Below are positions 19,014 to 27,570 of a DNA stretch of 56,196 bases, in pieces. The position numbers were made by a program, and so were the translations under genes. Each line of letters begins with the position of its first letter. Position 1 is the stretch's first letter. Where the stretch lies: contig JAAWKD010000010.1 of assembly GCA_022797215.1 (NCBI GenBank), positions 1 to 56,196 of the forward strand, given 5' to 3'. Origin of the DNA: Clostridia bacterium. GTDB lineage: Bacteria; Bacillota; Clostridia; TANB77; CAG-508. The notes under the pieces are model-generated. The model worked only from the letters and a program-made list of their open reading frames with translations, ran no database searches and had not been told where the DNA came from.

Positions 19014-20372
19014 ATGAAACAAAAAGCAGTAGCATTTTGTACCTTGGGATGTAAAGTCAATCAATATGAAACCAATGCCATGATGCAAAATTTTATAGAA
19101 GCAGGATATGCAATAGTAGAATTTGAAGAAAAAGCAAATATCTATGTCATTAATACTTGTACAGTTACCAATATGGCAGACAAAAAATCAAGACAAATGC
19201 TAAGAAGAGTCAAGGAAATAAACCCTGACTCTATTCTTGTAGCAGTAGGATGCTATGTACAAGTAGCAAAAGAAAAGCTAGAAGAGATATCAGAAATTGA
19301 TTTGATTTTAGGGGTAAATGAAAAGAGTAAAATTGTAGAGTATGTGGAAGAAGCTATATTAAAAAAGAATGAAGCAAGTACATTAGAAAAAGTTTCAGAT
19401 GTAGCAAAACAACAAGAGTTTGTGGAATTTGGAACAGTAACTTATACAGAAAAGACAAGAGCAGTTATCAAAGTACAAGATGGGTGTAATCAATTTTGTT
19501 CTTATTGCATTATTCCTTATGCCAGAGGTCGTATTAGGAGCAGAAGACCTGAAAAAGTAATTGCAGAAATAACAAGAATAGCGGAAAAAGGGATTAAAGA
19601 GGTTGTCTTAACAGGAATTCATTTGGCTTCTTATGGAAGAGAATTTGCACCTAACATTGTTTCAAACATTTCTAATGTCCTGAAATATGAAATAGATAAA
19701 AAGGAGTTTTTATTAATCGACTTATTAGAAGAAATACAAAAAGTAGAGGGGATTGAAAGAATACGTTTAGGATCACTAGAACCCACTTTAATTACAGAAG
19801 ACTTTGTAAAAAGGTTATCAAAGCTTTCAAAAATATGTGATCAATTTCATTTATCTTTACAAAGTGGATGTAATGAAACTTTAAAAAGGATGAATAGAAA
19901 ATATACTACAGAAGAATTTGAAAAAGGAGTAGAACTCTTAAGAAAGACTTATCCAGAAGTACATTTGACAACAGACATCATTGTAGGATTTCCTGGAGAG
20001 ACCGAAGAAGAATTCCAAAAGACGTATGAATTTTTGAAAAGAGTTGGATTTTATAAAATGCATATTTTTAAGTATTCGCCAAGAAATGGAACCATAGCTG
20101 CTAAAATGCCTAATCAAATTGATGGGAATATCAAAGACGAAAGAAGTAATCAGCTTATAAGGCTTTCGGACCAAAGCGAAGAAAATTATGAAAAACAGTA
20201 TATAGGCAAAAAAGTAAAAGTTTTATTAGAAGATAGAGAAGGAGAATACATCAAAGGACATACTACGAATTATATGGTAGTAAAAGTAAAAACGGAAAAA
20301 GAATTAGAAAATACAATTCAAAAATTAAGAATAACAGGATTGAAAGATTTAGAATTGATAGGAGAGATTTGA
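19014..20372 (+). CDS. mtaB: tRNA threonylcarbamoyladenosine methylthiotransferase
   Basis: 452 aa. N-terminal UPF0004 domain with three Cys in CTLGCKVNQYET, NTCTVTNMADKKSRQ and GCYVQ that hold one Fe-S cluster; radical-SAM motif CNQFCSYCIIPYARGRIRSR (CxxxCxxC); C-terminal TRAM domain. CTLGCKVNQYE is characteristic of MtaB rather than MiaB. It adds a methylthio group to t6A37 of ANN-decoding tRNAs. Confidence 0.93.
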   Translation: MKQKAVAFCTLGCKVNQYETNAMMQNFIEAGYAIVEFEEKANIYVINTCTVTNMADKKSRQMLRRVKEINPDSILVAVGCYVQVAKEKLEEISEIDLILGVNEKSKIVEYVEEAILKKNEASTLEKVSDVAKQQEFVEFGTVTYTEKTRAVIKVQDGCNQFCSYCIIPYARGRIRSRRPEKVIAEITRIAEKGIKEVVLTGIHLASYGREFAPNIVSNISNVLKYEIDKKEFLLIDLLEEIQKVEGIERIRLGSLEPTLITEDFVKRLSKLSKICDQFHLSLQSGCNETLKRMNRKYTTEEFEKGVELLRKTYPEVHLTTDIIVGFPGETEEEFQKTYEFLKRVGFYKMHIFKYSPRNGTIAAKMPNQIDGNIKDERSNQLIRLSDQSEENYEKQYIGKKVKVLLEDREGEYIKGHTTNYMVVKVKTEKELENTIQKLRITGLKDLELIGEI

Positions 20373-20395
20373 TAGAATAAAATAGGGATTATGTT

Positions 20396-20580
20396 ATGGT
20401 ATCTCAGTTGCGCACGCTGGCATGGTACTGGAATGGAGGAGTGGCTCTACAATACTGCTTACGGTTTTAGGCGTGGTGGCAGTGGGATATTCTCCTTTGA
20501 TGGCAACAACTACAACTGGAAGAATGACAACAACTGTGGCCGTGGAGTAGCGGTAGTTAAGTCAGCTGTTCGAGCTGAGT
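20396..20580 (+). other. DGR template/variable-region-like segment
   Basis: One frame reads YGFRRGGSGIFSFDGNN and then an Asn-rich NWKNDNNCGRGVAVV, encoded by AAC/AAT codons (GGCAACAACTACAACTGG). FRRGGS followed by AAC-rich codons recalls the C-type-lectin ends diversified by diversity-generating retroelements, more like an unmutated template. No reverse transcriptase or accessory gene is nearby. An in-phase CGG at 20462 in the alternative upstream frame would also lead into GFRRGG after a +1 shift. Likely a remnant; low certainty. Confidence 0.35.
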
Positions 20581-20597
20581 GAGTTACAGATGGCTTA
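20558..20597. repeat. Dispersed palindrome, copy 2
   Basis: TAAGTCAGCTGT / ACAGATGGCTTA stem with a 16-base loop containing GAGCTGAGTGA, followed by TTATGCGACAGCGC. Confidence 0.7.
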
Positions 20598-20731
20598 TGC
20601 GACAGCGCGTAGTGTAAGGCACCAGACTTTAATATAGAATATCAGAAGGGAAGACTTCAAGGAGTTTTCTGAGTATAGCTATATTATTAAAGAAATATAA
20701 TTCCTTCCTATATGGTAAAAAATAAAAGAAA

Positions 20732-20773
20732 GGTACATTGCGAGTAAGAAGAATGAAAGCAATGTATTTTTAT
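20732..20773 (+). terminator. Terminator-like hairpin
   Basis: TACATTGC / GCAATGTA stem followed by TTTTTATATTTT. Confidence 0.6.
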
Positions 20774-20843
20774 ATTTTAGGAAACTACAATAAATTTTTA
20801 TGCATTGGTGCATCTTACGTAAATGAAAATTTTTGTCTGTATC

Positions 20844-20872
20844 TTGATTTCTAACAATTCATAGTATATAAT
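20844..20872 (+). promoter_or_regulatory. Promoter of alaS
   Basis: TTGATT (20844-20849), 17 bases, TATAAT (20867-20872). Confidence 0.8.
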
Positions 20873-20926
20873 TCTAATTAGATTGTAGAAAATAAGAGAG
20901 AAGCTACTTTAGGAAGGATGAAAAAT

Positions 20927-22690
20927 ATGAAAGCGATAGAAATACGTAACAAATACTTAGAGTTTTTTAAAACACATGGACATAAGGTGATTCCAAGTGC
21001 ACCACTAATTCCAGAAAATGACCCATCAGTGCTATTTACAACTGCTGGAATGCAACCACTAGTGCCATATCTTTTAGGAGAAGCACATCCAGAAGGGACA
21101 AGGCTTGTAGATTATCAAAAATGTCTTCGCACAAATGACATAGATGAGGTAGGAGATAATAGACATCTTACTTATTTTGAAATGTTAGGTAACTGGTCTT
21201 TAGGAGATTATTTTAAAGATGAAGCAATAGAATTATCTTATCAATTTTTAACACAAGAATTAGGAATCGATCCTAATAAATTATCTGTTACTTGTTTTGC
21301 AGGAGATGAAGATGCACCAAAGGATATGGTAGCAGCAGAAGCTTGGAAAAAGGTAGGAATTCCAGAAGAAAGAATTTATTTTTATGGAAAAGAAAATAAT
21401 TGGTGGATAGCAGGGGAAGAAGGACCTTGTGGACCAGATACAGAAATGTTTTTAGATACAGGAAGACCAGCTTGCTCTCCTAACTGTGGACCAGATTGTG
21501 ACTGCGGAAAGTATGTTGAGATTTGGAATAATGTATTTATGGAATTTTACAAAGCAAAAGACGGGTCTATTACTAAATTAAAACAACAAAATGTAGATAC
21601 AGGTTTAGGACTAGAGAGAATGGCCATGTTGCTACAAGGAAAAGAAACTCCTTTTGATATTGAAATCTTTTTACCGATTATGAAGAAATTAAAAGAATTA
21701 GAAAAAGTAGATTACATAGAGAGTAGAAGAATTGTAACAGAACATTTACGTGCAAGTATTATGGTGACAGCAGATGGTGGTAGACCTAGCAATATTGATA
21801 GAGGGTATGTTCTAAGAAGATTAATCAGAAGAATGACAAGACATCTAAATAAATTACAAATTGACTTAAATGAACTTCCAAACCTTATTGAGCTCTATAT
21901 AGAAACTTTAAAAGAGCTATATCCTGACCTAACAGATAAAAAGCAAATAATTAAAGATGTGATTGTAGAAGAAAAAGATAAGTTTGTAAAAACTTTAGCA
22001 AATGGAGAAAGAGAATTCAACAAAGTAGTAGAAAAATTAAAACAAGAGAATAAAACAGTAATTGATGGATATACTGTATTTAAATTATATGAAACCTATG
22101 GCTTTCCACCAGAAATCACCTCGGATTTAGCAAAAGAACAAGGTTTTGAAACAGAATTAACAGAATTTGATAAATTATTCAAAGAGCATCAAGAAAAATC
22201 AAGATTAGGTAGTGAACAAAAATTTAAGGGCGGTTTAGCAGAGCAAAATGAACAAACTATCAAATATCATACAGCAACACACCTTTTAAATGCAGCTTTG
22301 AAAGTAGTTATTAGTAAAGATATTCATCAAAAGGGTTCTAATATTACAACAGAAAGAATGAGATTTGACTTTAGCTGTGACCATAAATTAACCGATGAAG
22401 AAAAGCAAAAAGTAGAAGACTTAGTAAATGAGTGGATTGAGCAAGATTTACCAGTTACAATCCAAACAATGAAAAAAGAAGAAGCTGTACAATCAGGAGC
22501 AGAATGTATGTTTATTGAAAAGTACCCTGATGAAGTTACAGTTTATGATATAGGAACTGTATCAAAAGAAATTTGTGGAGGACCTCATGTAACACATACT
22601 GCACAATTAGGACACTTTGTAATAAAGAAAGAAGAAGCGAGCTCAGCTGGAGTAAGGAGAATTAAAGCGATATTAGAAGAAGGGAAGTAA
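20927..22690 (+). CDS. alaS: Alanine-tRNA ligase, short form lacking C-terminal parts
   Basis: 587 aa from the ATG at 20927, which has an AGGAAGG site at normal distance (the ATG at 20918 does not). Catalytic domain: RNKYLEFFKTHGHKVIPSAPLIPENDPSVLFTTAGMQPLVPYL, a Cys cluster CSPNCGPDCDCGKY, and GLGLERMAMLLQG. Editing core: HTATHLLNAAL and CGGPH (zinc ligands). Usual AlaRS is about 870 aa; the beta-barrel part before the editing core (FYAESGGQ region) and the whole C-Ala domain are missing. It charges tRNA-Ala. The next gene, hinT-like, starts two bases after the stop. Confidence 0.93.
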   Translation: MKAIEIRNKYLEFFKTHGHKVIPSAPLIPENDPSVLFTTAGMQPLVPYLLGEAHPEGTRLVDYQKCLRTNDIDEVGDNRHLTYFEMLGNWSLGDYFKDEAIELSYQFLTQELGIDPNKLSVTCFAGDEDAPKDMVAAEAWKKVGIPEERIYFYGKENNWWIAGEEGPCGPDTEMFLDTGRPACSPNCGPDCDCGKYVEIWNNVFMEFYKAKDGSITKLKQQNVDTGLGLERMAMLLQGKETPFDIEIFLPIMKKLKELEKVDYIESRRIVTEHLRASIMVTADGGRPSNIDRGYVLRRLIRRMTRHLNKLQIDLNELPNLIELYIETLKELYPDLTDKKQIIKDVIVEEKDKFVKTLANGEREFNKVVEKLKQENKTVIDGYTVFKLYETYGFPPEITSDLAKEQGFETELTEFDKLFKEHQEKSRLGSEQKFKGGLAEQNEQTIKYHTATHLLNAALKVVISKDIHQKGSNITTERMRFDFSCDHKLTDEEKQKVEDLVNEWIEQDLPVTIQTMKKEEAVQSGAECMFIEKYPDEVTVYDIGTVSKEICGGPHVTHTAQLGHFVIKKEEASSAGVRRIKAILEEGK

Positions 22691-22692
22691 AA

Positions 22693-23043
22693 ATGGAAGA
22701 TTGCATTTTTTGTAAAATTATTAAAGGAGAAATTCCTTCAGAAAAAGTATATGAAGATGAAGAGATTTTAGCATTTAAAGATATTCAGCCAGCAGCTCCT
22801 ATTCATATACTAGTTATTCCTAAGAAACATATTACAAACTTAATGGAAGTTGCAGAAGAAGATAACCAATTAATGGGAAAAATAGTAGTGGTAATGCAAA
22901 AAGTAGCAAGACAACTAGGCGTAGATGAAAAAGGATTTCGTATTATTTCTAACTGTGGTCCAGACTCAGGGCAAGAAGTAATGCACTTGCATTTTCATTT
23001 ATTAGCAGGTCGAGTAATGGGACCTAAAATTGTTCATGAATGA
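22693..23043 (+). CDS. HIT-family nucleotide hydrolase (HinT type)
   Basis: 116 aa. CIFCKIIKGEIPSEKVYEDEEILAFKDI at the N-terminus and the histidine-triad motif HLHFHLLAGR. HinT proteins hydrolyse AMP-lysine and aminoacyl-adenylates. Tight coupling to alaS (two bases apart) suits removal of leaked aminoacyl-adenylates, though this is inference. The CxxC near the N-terminus (CIFC) may hold zinc with downstream His. Confidence 0.92.
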   Translation: MEDCIFCKIIKGEIPSEKVYEDEEILAFKDIQPAAPIHILVIPKKHITNLMEVAEEDNQLMGKIVVVMQKVARQLGVDEKGFRIISNCGPDSGQEVMHLHFHLLAGRVMGPKIVHE

Positions 23044-23142
23044 AGTACCAAAGAGAAACTTAGCTAAAAGTATGGAAAAACTTCAAAAAGTGTGGTATAA
23101 TAATAGTATACTTTGGAGAATCTATATAAAGGAGGGATACAA

Positions 23143-23838
23143 ATGTTTAATAGTAAATATAGTAAATTATTAACTGTTTTATTAGTAATTGCAATTATTG
23201 CTATTCTAGGAATTCTTATTTATGTTGGAATTGATTGGTATAAAGCATATACAACGGATGCAGACGTAGATGAAGGGTTGGATAACTTTAATGGATATGT
23301 CAATAATACAATCGCCAAAAATCCAAATAGTAATGAGGAAAATAATTTGATTGTAGATGAGCCAATTATTGATGTAAATAACACAGTTGTTAATAATACA
23401 GGTGGAAATGGTGGAAACAGTGGTAGCAATACAAAACCTAAATACAAAGGGTTTAATATGGTGGGAAGAATTGAAATTCCAAAAACAAATGTAAATTATC
23501 CTGTTTTAGAAACTGTAACACCAAAATCAATTGAAGTAGCAGTAGCAGTAATGTATGGACCAGGTATCAATGAGGTAGGAAATACAGTTATCATAGGACA
23601 TAACTATAGAAATGGTACTTTCTTTTCTAATAATAAAAAATTAGAGCTAGGGGATAAAATCTATTTAACAGATTTATCTGGTAAGAAGGTTACATATACG
23701 ATTACTAAAAAGTATAATACAAGTACAGAAGACTTTGACTATGCAATGAGAGATACAAAAGGGAAGAGAGAGATTTCACTATCTACTTGTACAGATGACT
23801 CTAAACAAAGATTAATCATTTGGGCAGAAGAAAAATAA
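23143..23838 (+). CDS. Sortase
   Basis: 231 aa from the ATG with an AAGGAGGG site. One membrane helix (residues 8-28), an Asn/Gly-rich linker (about 70-105), then the sortase barrel: MVGRIEIPKTNVNYPVL, catalytic His in VIIGHNYRNGTFF, Cys in SLSTCTDD and Arg in QRLIIWA. It joins or anchors surface proteins to the cell wall outside the membrane. Class cannot be fixed by eye; short soluble barrel resembles classes D/E. No substrate with an LPxTG signal is in the window. Confidence 0.9.
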   Translation: MFNSKYSKLLTVLLVIAIIAILGILIYVGIDWYKAYTTDADVDEGLDNFNGYVNNTIAKNPNSNEENNLIVDEPIIDVNNTVVNNTGGNGGNSGSNTKPKYKGFNMVGRIEIPKTNVNYPVLETVTPKSIEVAVAVMYGPGINEVGNTVIIGHNYRNGTFFSNNKKLELGDKIYLTDLSGKKVTYTITKKYNTSTEDFDYAMRDTKGKREISLSTCTDDSKQRLIIWAEEK

Positions 23839-23855
23839 AAAATCAAGAGATAGTC

Positions 23856-23885
23856 TTGACAAACTAGTAGTAAATATTGTAAAAT
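23856..23885 (+). promoter_or_regulatory. Promoter of the tRNA genes
   Basis: TTGACA (23856-23861), 18 bases, TAAAAT. A perfect 9-bp hairpin AATGCGTTG / CAACGCATT (23890-23913) lies between it and tRNA-His. Confidence 0.6.
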
Positions 23886-23916
23886 TATAAATGCGTTGGA
23901 TAAACAACGCATTTAT

Positions 23917-23994
23917 GGTGGATGTGGCGTAGTTGGTTAACGCGCCAGTTTGTGGCACTGGAGATCGTGGGTTCGAGTCCCATCTTCCACCCCA
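23917..23994 (+). tRNA. tRNA-His (anticodon GTG)
   Basis: Cloverleaf with the extra G-1 pairing the discriminator C73, D-arm AGTTGGTTAAC, anticodon stem CCAGT/ACTGG around TTGTGGC, T-arm GTGGGTTCGAGTCCCAT, and an encoded CCA end. One T-T mismatch in the acceptor stem. Confidence 0.95.
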
Positions 23995-24004
23995 TATTAT
24001 ACAT

Positions 24005-24079
24005 TGGGCTGTAGCCAAGCGGTAAGGCACTAGACTTTGACTCTAGCATGCGGTAGTTCGAATCTACCCAGCCCAACCA
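24005..24079 (+). tRNA. tRNA-Gln (anticodon TTG)
   Basis: TGGGCTG / CAGCCCA acceptor stem, anticodon stem CTAGA/TCTAG around CTTTGAC, T-arm GGTAGTTCGAATCTACC, discriminator A and encoded CCA. Ten bases after tRNA-His. Confidence 0.95.
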
Positions 24080-24089
24080 ATAATATCAA

Positions 24090-24122
24090 TACTTTCAGAG
24101 CTTTCTGGAAGTTATTTTTTTA
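24090..24122 (+). terminator. Terminator of the tRNA operon
   Basis: CTTTCAG / CTGGAAG stem with AGCTT loop, followed by TATTTTTTTATT. Confidence 0.8.
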
Positions 24123-24197
24123 TTCAAAAATGGTTTACTTGCTCAAGTACTAAGCAGAACATAGAACCATACAGAAAAATCTTTTATTATTTTCCTA

Positions 24198-24226
24198 TTG
24201 CATTTTTCGCCAAAATCAGATATGAT
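24198..24226 (+). promoter_or_regulatory. Promoter of the charged 54-aa protein
   Basis: TTGCAT (24198-24203), 17 bases, TATGAT (24221-24226). Confidence 0.7.
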
Positions 24227-24250
24227 GAAAACAATAAAAGGAGGAAAAAG

Positions 24251-24415
24251 ATGATAGTAGATGATAAAGGAAATGTATTTGAAAATAGAAGAAAAACAGA
24301 AAAAGATAGAAGAACTAACACAATAGATACCACAGGAGGCAGAAGAAAAAAAGATAGAAGAAGAGATCCTTCAGAAGAGAAAAATAAAGAGATAAATGGT
24401 AAAGAAAGAAAATAA
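24251..24415 (+). CDS. Small highly charged protein, unknown
   Basis: 54 aa: begins MIVDDKGNVF and is rich in Arg, Lys, Asp and Glu with repeated RRKTEKDRR / RRKKDRRR motifs; no hydrophobic core, probably disordered. Good evidence that it is real: its own promoter, an AAAGGAGG ribosome site and a terminator after the stop. Possibly nucleic-acid binding or a spore protein; no homologue recognised. Confidence 0.65.
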   Translation: MIVDDKGNVFENRRKTEKDRRTNTIDTTGGRRKKDRRRDPSEEKNKEINGKERK

Positions 24416-24417
24416 AA

Positions 24418-24466
24418 TGAAAAGAGACAAAACTCGAAATAAGGAGTTTATGCCTCTTTTTTTTGT
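24418..24466 (+). terminator. Terminator after the charged miniprotein
   Basis: AAAGAG...CTCTTT with inner AAACTC / GAGTTT stem, followed by eight T. Confidence 0.6.
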
Positions 24467-24483
24467 TGCTACAATTTTAAAAA

Positions 24484-24594
24484 TTAGCAGCAACTTCTAC
24501 CACCACCACAGCAGCAGATTAAAAGAATTACAATAATAATCCAAATGCAACAATCGTCACCGAAACCACATCCACAACCTCTATTTTCTGGCAT
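24484..24594 (-). CDS. Cys-rich single-helix miniprotein (YjcZ-like)
   Basis: 36 aa: MPENRGCGCGFGDDCC, a hydrophobic helix IWIIIVILLI, then CCCGGGRSCC. AAAGGAGGG ribosome site before ATG at 24594. Small proteins with a Cys/Gly cluster on each side of one membrane helix are common in spore formers, where some are spore-coat or membrane components. Paired with a similar gene 39 bases upstream on the same strand. Confidence 0.75.
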   Translation of the reverse strand: MPENRGCGCGFGDDCCIWIIIVILLICCCGGGRSCC

Positions 24595-24632
24595 AATTTT
24601 TCCCTCCTTTCGTATATAAAACTATTTAAAGA

Positions 24633-24758
24633 TTAGCAACCGCATCCATTGTTACAGCTACAGCCACAGCCACAATTGTTGTTGCCACCACAGCAGAAAA
24701 GTAACAAGAATAGGATAATGAACCATAAAAGTTCACTGTTATTACAACATCCTCCCAT
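24633..24758 (-). CDS. Cys-rich single-helix miniprotein (paralogue)
   Basis: 41 aa: MGGCCNNSEL, helix LWFIILFLLLF, then CCGGNNNCGCGCSCNNGCGC. Ribosome site GGGAGGT. Same plan as the next gene, so a tandem duplication that diverged. Function unknown; high Cys content suggests metal binding or disulfide cross-linking in the spore coat (inference). Confidence 0.75.
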   Translation of the reverse strand: MGGCCNNSELLWFIILFLLLFCCGGNNNCGCGCSCNNGCGC

Positions 24759-24960
24759 TTTTATACCTCCCTATAAATTTAATATTTTTAGGTCTTTCGT
24801 ATGGTATATAATATTCTTTTTCTGAAAAAGTGTTACAAAATGAAAATTGAAAAAACTAAAAAAACTGTCTAAAAACTATACAAAAAAGAAAAAAAGAATG
24901 ATATAATCAAGCAAAAGAAAAGAATGGACAAATTAAGACGAAATAGAGAAAGGAAGAAGA

Positions 24961-27114
24961 ATGGGGAATATAGTATTATTAGACGACAATACCATCAATA
25001 AAATCGCAGCAGGAGAAGTAATTGAAAGACCTGCCTCAGTAGTAAAAGAACTAATGGAGAATTCTATTGATGCTGGTGCAACAGCAATTAGCGTAGAAAT
25101 TAGAAATGGTGGAATTTCATATATACGTATTACAGATAATGGAAAAGGAATTGCACCAGATGATATGGAAATAGCTTTTGAAAGACATGCTACTTCTAAG
25201 ATTAGGAAAGCAGAAGACTTAGCAACAGTTACTTCTATGGGGTTTAGGGGTGAAGCATTAGCAAGTGTAGCAGCTATTAGTAAAATTGAAATGGTTTCTA
25301 GAACACAGGATAATGAATTAGGCCATAGAATAGAAATCGAAGGTGGAAGAATTACGAATAAAGAAGAAGCAGGATGCCCAAAAGGAACAGCTATTACGAT
25401 TACAGATTTATTCTTTAATACTCCAGTAAGATATAAATTTTTGAAAAAAGATTTCACAGAAGCAGGCTATATTGAAGATGCAGTAACAAGACTTGCTTTA
25501 GTACACCCAGAAGTTGCCATTAAATTAGTTAATACAGGTAAAACAATTATCCAAACACCAGGAAATAATGAGTCAAAAACTACTATTTATAGTATCTATG
25601 GAAAAGATGTAGCAGAAAATATTTTAGATGTAGACTATATATATGAAGATGTTCATATTACAGGTGTAATTGGAAAACCAGCAATTGCACGTTCTAATCG
25701 TGCTAATCAATTATTTTTTGTTAATCAAAGATATATTAAGGATAAAACCTTGACTAGTGCAGCAGAGCAAGGTTACAAGGGAATGATTACGATTGGCAAA
25801 TATGGTTTTTTAGTATTAAATATTGATATGGATCCACAAAAAGTAGATGTTAATGTGCACCCAGCTAAGTTAGAAGTGAGATTTGAAGAAGAAAGTAAAA
25901 TTTTTAAAGCAGTATATCATGCTATTAAAGATACTATCTTAAAAGGAGATTTAGTAGAAGATACAGAAAGAGAAAAAATAGATTTTCTACCTCGAAATGA
26001 GGAACCAGCAGAAACAACTATGGTAGCAAATGCAAAGCCAGTAGAAGAAATGAAATATAGTAATAACATTGAAGAAAGCAAAGATAAGGGAATTGCTGGA
26101 CTATTTAAAAAAATGCAAAATAATAAAGAAGAAAGTGGAATAATTAACCAACCAAAGGAGGAAGAAAAGAGCAATCCAAACGAAATACTAGTAGATCCGT
26201 TTTCTGTTTCTCAAAAGCCAGAAGTTATTACACAAGTAGAAGACATTAAACAATTAGATACTATGGAAACTAAGGTGATAGATGCTAAACAGATTAATGA
26301 AAAATTAATAGAAGGTGTAAAAAAACTAGACAATTTACAAATAGATCCTCAAACAGAAAATTTTGATGAGATGTATGTACGCACTTTTGGAAGTATGCCT
26401 GTAGAAGCAAAAAGAGAAAGCGAAAAAAAGGCAGAACAATTAAAAGAAGAACAAGAAAAATATCAAGTGAAAGTAGAGGAATTAGAAACCGCTCAAAATA
26501 TTTCTATTTTCCAAGAAGAGGATGCAAAGAAAACAATACCAGATTATAAATTTATTGGAATTGCTTTTTCTACTTATATTATTTTAGAACTAGATAAAGA
26601 ATTATATATTTTAGATCAACATGCAGCACATGAAAGAATTTTATATGAAAAGGTAAAAAAGAATTACTATAGTGAAGAAGAAAAAGATTCACAACTAATG
26701 TTATTACCAGATATTATTAATTTATCACATAAAGAGATGGATATTGCAAGAGAAAATATAGAAATGTTCCAAAAGGCAGGTTTTACATTAGAAGAGTTTG
26801 GCGATAACACAATTAAATTAAGTGGAGTTCCTAATATTTGTATAGATTTAGATACAAAAGAACTGTTTTTAGAAACTTTAGATGAAATCAATACAGTTGC
26901 AAGAACTGCAAAACAGGAAATAGAAGAAAAATTTATTGCAACAGTAGCATGTAAGGCAGCAGTAAAAGCTAATATGAGTTTAAACAAAGAAGAAGTAGAT
27001 AAATTAATGGAACAATTACTAGTATTACCAAATCCGTTTACTTGTCCGCATGGAAGGCCAACTGCAATTAAAATGACCAAAAATGATATTGAAAGAAAAT
27101 TTTCAAGGAGATAA
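24961..27114 (+). CDS. mutL: DNA mismatch repair protein MutL
   Basis: 717 aa. N-terminal GHKL ATPase with IAAGEVIERPASVVKELMENSIDAGA, DNGKGI, and GFRGEALASVAAIS; an acidic linker (about 350-520); C-terminal endonuclease domain with DQHAAHERILYEK (the DQHA(x)2E(x)4E metal site), ACKAAVKAN and CPHGRP. It nicks the new strand in methyl-independent mismatch repair. Followed by a membrane protein and miaA, a common mutL-miaA order. Confidence 0.97.
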   Translation: MGNIVLLDDNTINKIAAGEVIERPASVVKELMENSIDAGATAISVEIRNGGISYIRITDNGKGIAPDDMEIAFERHATSKIRKAEDLATVTSMGFRGEALASVAAISKIEMVSRTQDNELGHRIEIEGGRITNKEEAGCPKGTAITITDLFFNTPVRYKFLKKDFTEAGYIEDAVTRLALVHPEVAIKLVNTGKTIIQTPGNNESKTTIYSIYGKDVAENILDVDYIYEDVHITGVIGKPAIARSNRANQLFFVNQRYIKDKTLTSAAEQGYKGMITIGKYGFLVLNIDMDPQKVDVNVHPAKLEVRFEEESKIFKAVYHAIKDTILKGDLVEDTEREKIDFLPRNEEPAETTMVANAKPVEEMKYSNNIEESKDKGIAGLFKKMQNNKEESGIINQPKEEEKSNPNEILVDPFSVSQKPEVITQVEDIKQLDTMETKVIDAKQINEKLIEGVKKLDNLQIDPQTENFDEMYVRTFGSMPVEAKRESEKKAEQLKEEQEKYQVKVEELETAQNISIFQEEDAKKTIPDYKFIGIAFSTYIILELDKELYILDQHAAHERILYEKVKKNYYSEEEKDSQLMLLPDIINLSHKEMDIARENIEMFQKAGFTLEEFGDNTIKLSGVPNICIDLDTKELFLETLDEINTVARTAKQEIEEKFIATVACKAAVKANMSLNKEEVDKLMEQLLVLPNPFTCPHGRPTAIKMTKNDIERKFSRR

Positions 27115-27119
27115 GAAAG

Positions 27120-27557
27120 ATGATAATATTTATATATGCATGTATTTTAGCACTAAATTTAGTAGCTGTTTTTCTAACCTATCATTTTTTAGGAAAAGGA
27201 ATAGATAAAAAAACAAAAGGAATTTTTATTGTAGTAGGAGTTGCTATTATTTATGCACTAGTTAGTTTTGTATATTGGATTAGTACAAAAGATATTGATT
27301 TAGGAACAAGTGGGAAGATAGGACAAAATTTAGTTACTTTCACATTTGTGCCAGTTAATGCCATTATCATGTTACCTTTTCTAGCAAATTCCTATAAGCT
27401 ACTTCAAGCTGGAAAGCTAAAGTTAGTACCTTTTAGGAATCGTTGTATTGTATTAGCTATTGTCTTAATAATATTATTGATCATAGAATTTTTCTATTTT
27501 AAAGATATTCAAAATGGGATTTTAAATATGCTACAAAATGCACAATCAAATAGCTAA
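27120..27557 (+). CDS. Small four-helix membrane protein
   Basis: 145 aa with about four hydrophobic helices (residues 2-23, 35-57, 72-95, 108-128) and short loops. Five bases after mutL and overlapping the region just before miaA, so part of the mutL-miaA operon. No family recognised. Confidence 0.7.
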   Translation: MIIFIYACILALNLVAVFLTYHFLGKGIDKKTKGIFIVVGVAIIYALVSFVYWISTKDIDLGTSGKIGQNLVTFTFVPVNAIIMLPFLANSYKLLQAGKLKLVPFRNRCIVLAIVLIILLIIEFFYFKDIQNGILNMLQNAQSNS

Positions 27558-27570
27558 TGAAAGGAAGAAA

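Larger units (their letters stand above)
20373..20917 (+). other. Long intergenic stretch before alaS
   Basis: Contains the AAC-rich variable/template-like segment (20396-20580), palindrome copy 2 (20558-20597), an AT-rich stretch with no clear feature (20640-20730), a terminator-like hairpin (about 20732-20773) and the alaS promoter. Confidence 0.6.

Noticed and set aside
20391..20582. 62-aa protein before alaS
   Set aside because: No ribosome site, and its C-terminus is encoded by the dispersed palindrome; kept only as a template-like segment.
20600..20917. T-box riboswitch for alaS
   Set aside because: The conserved T-box sequence and the specifier stem could not be found.
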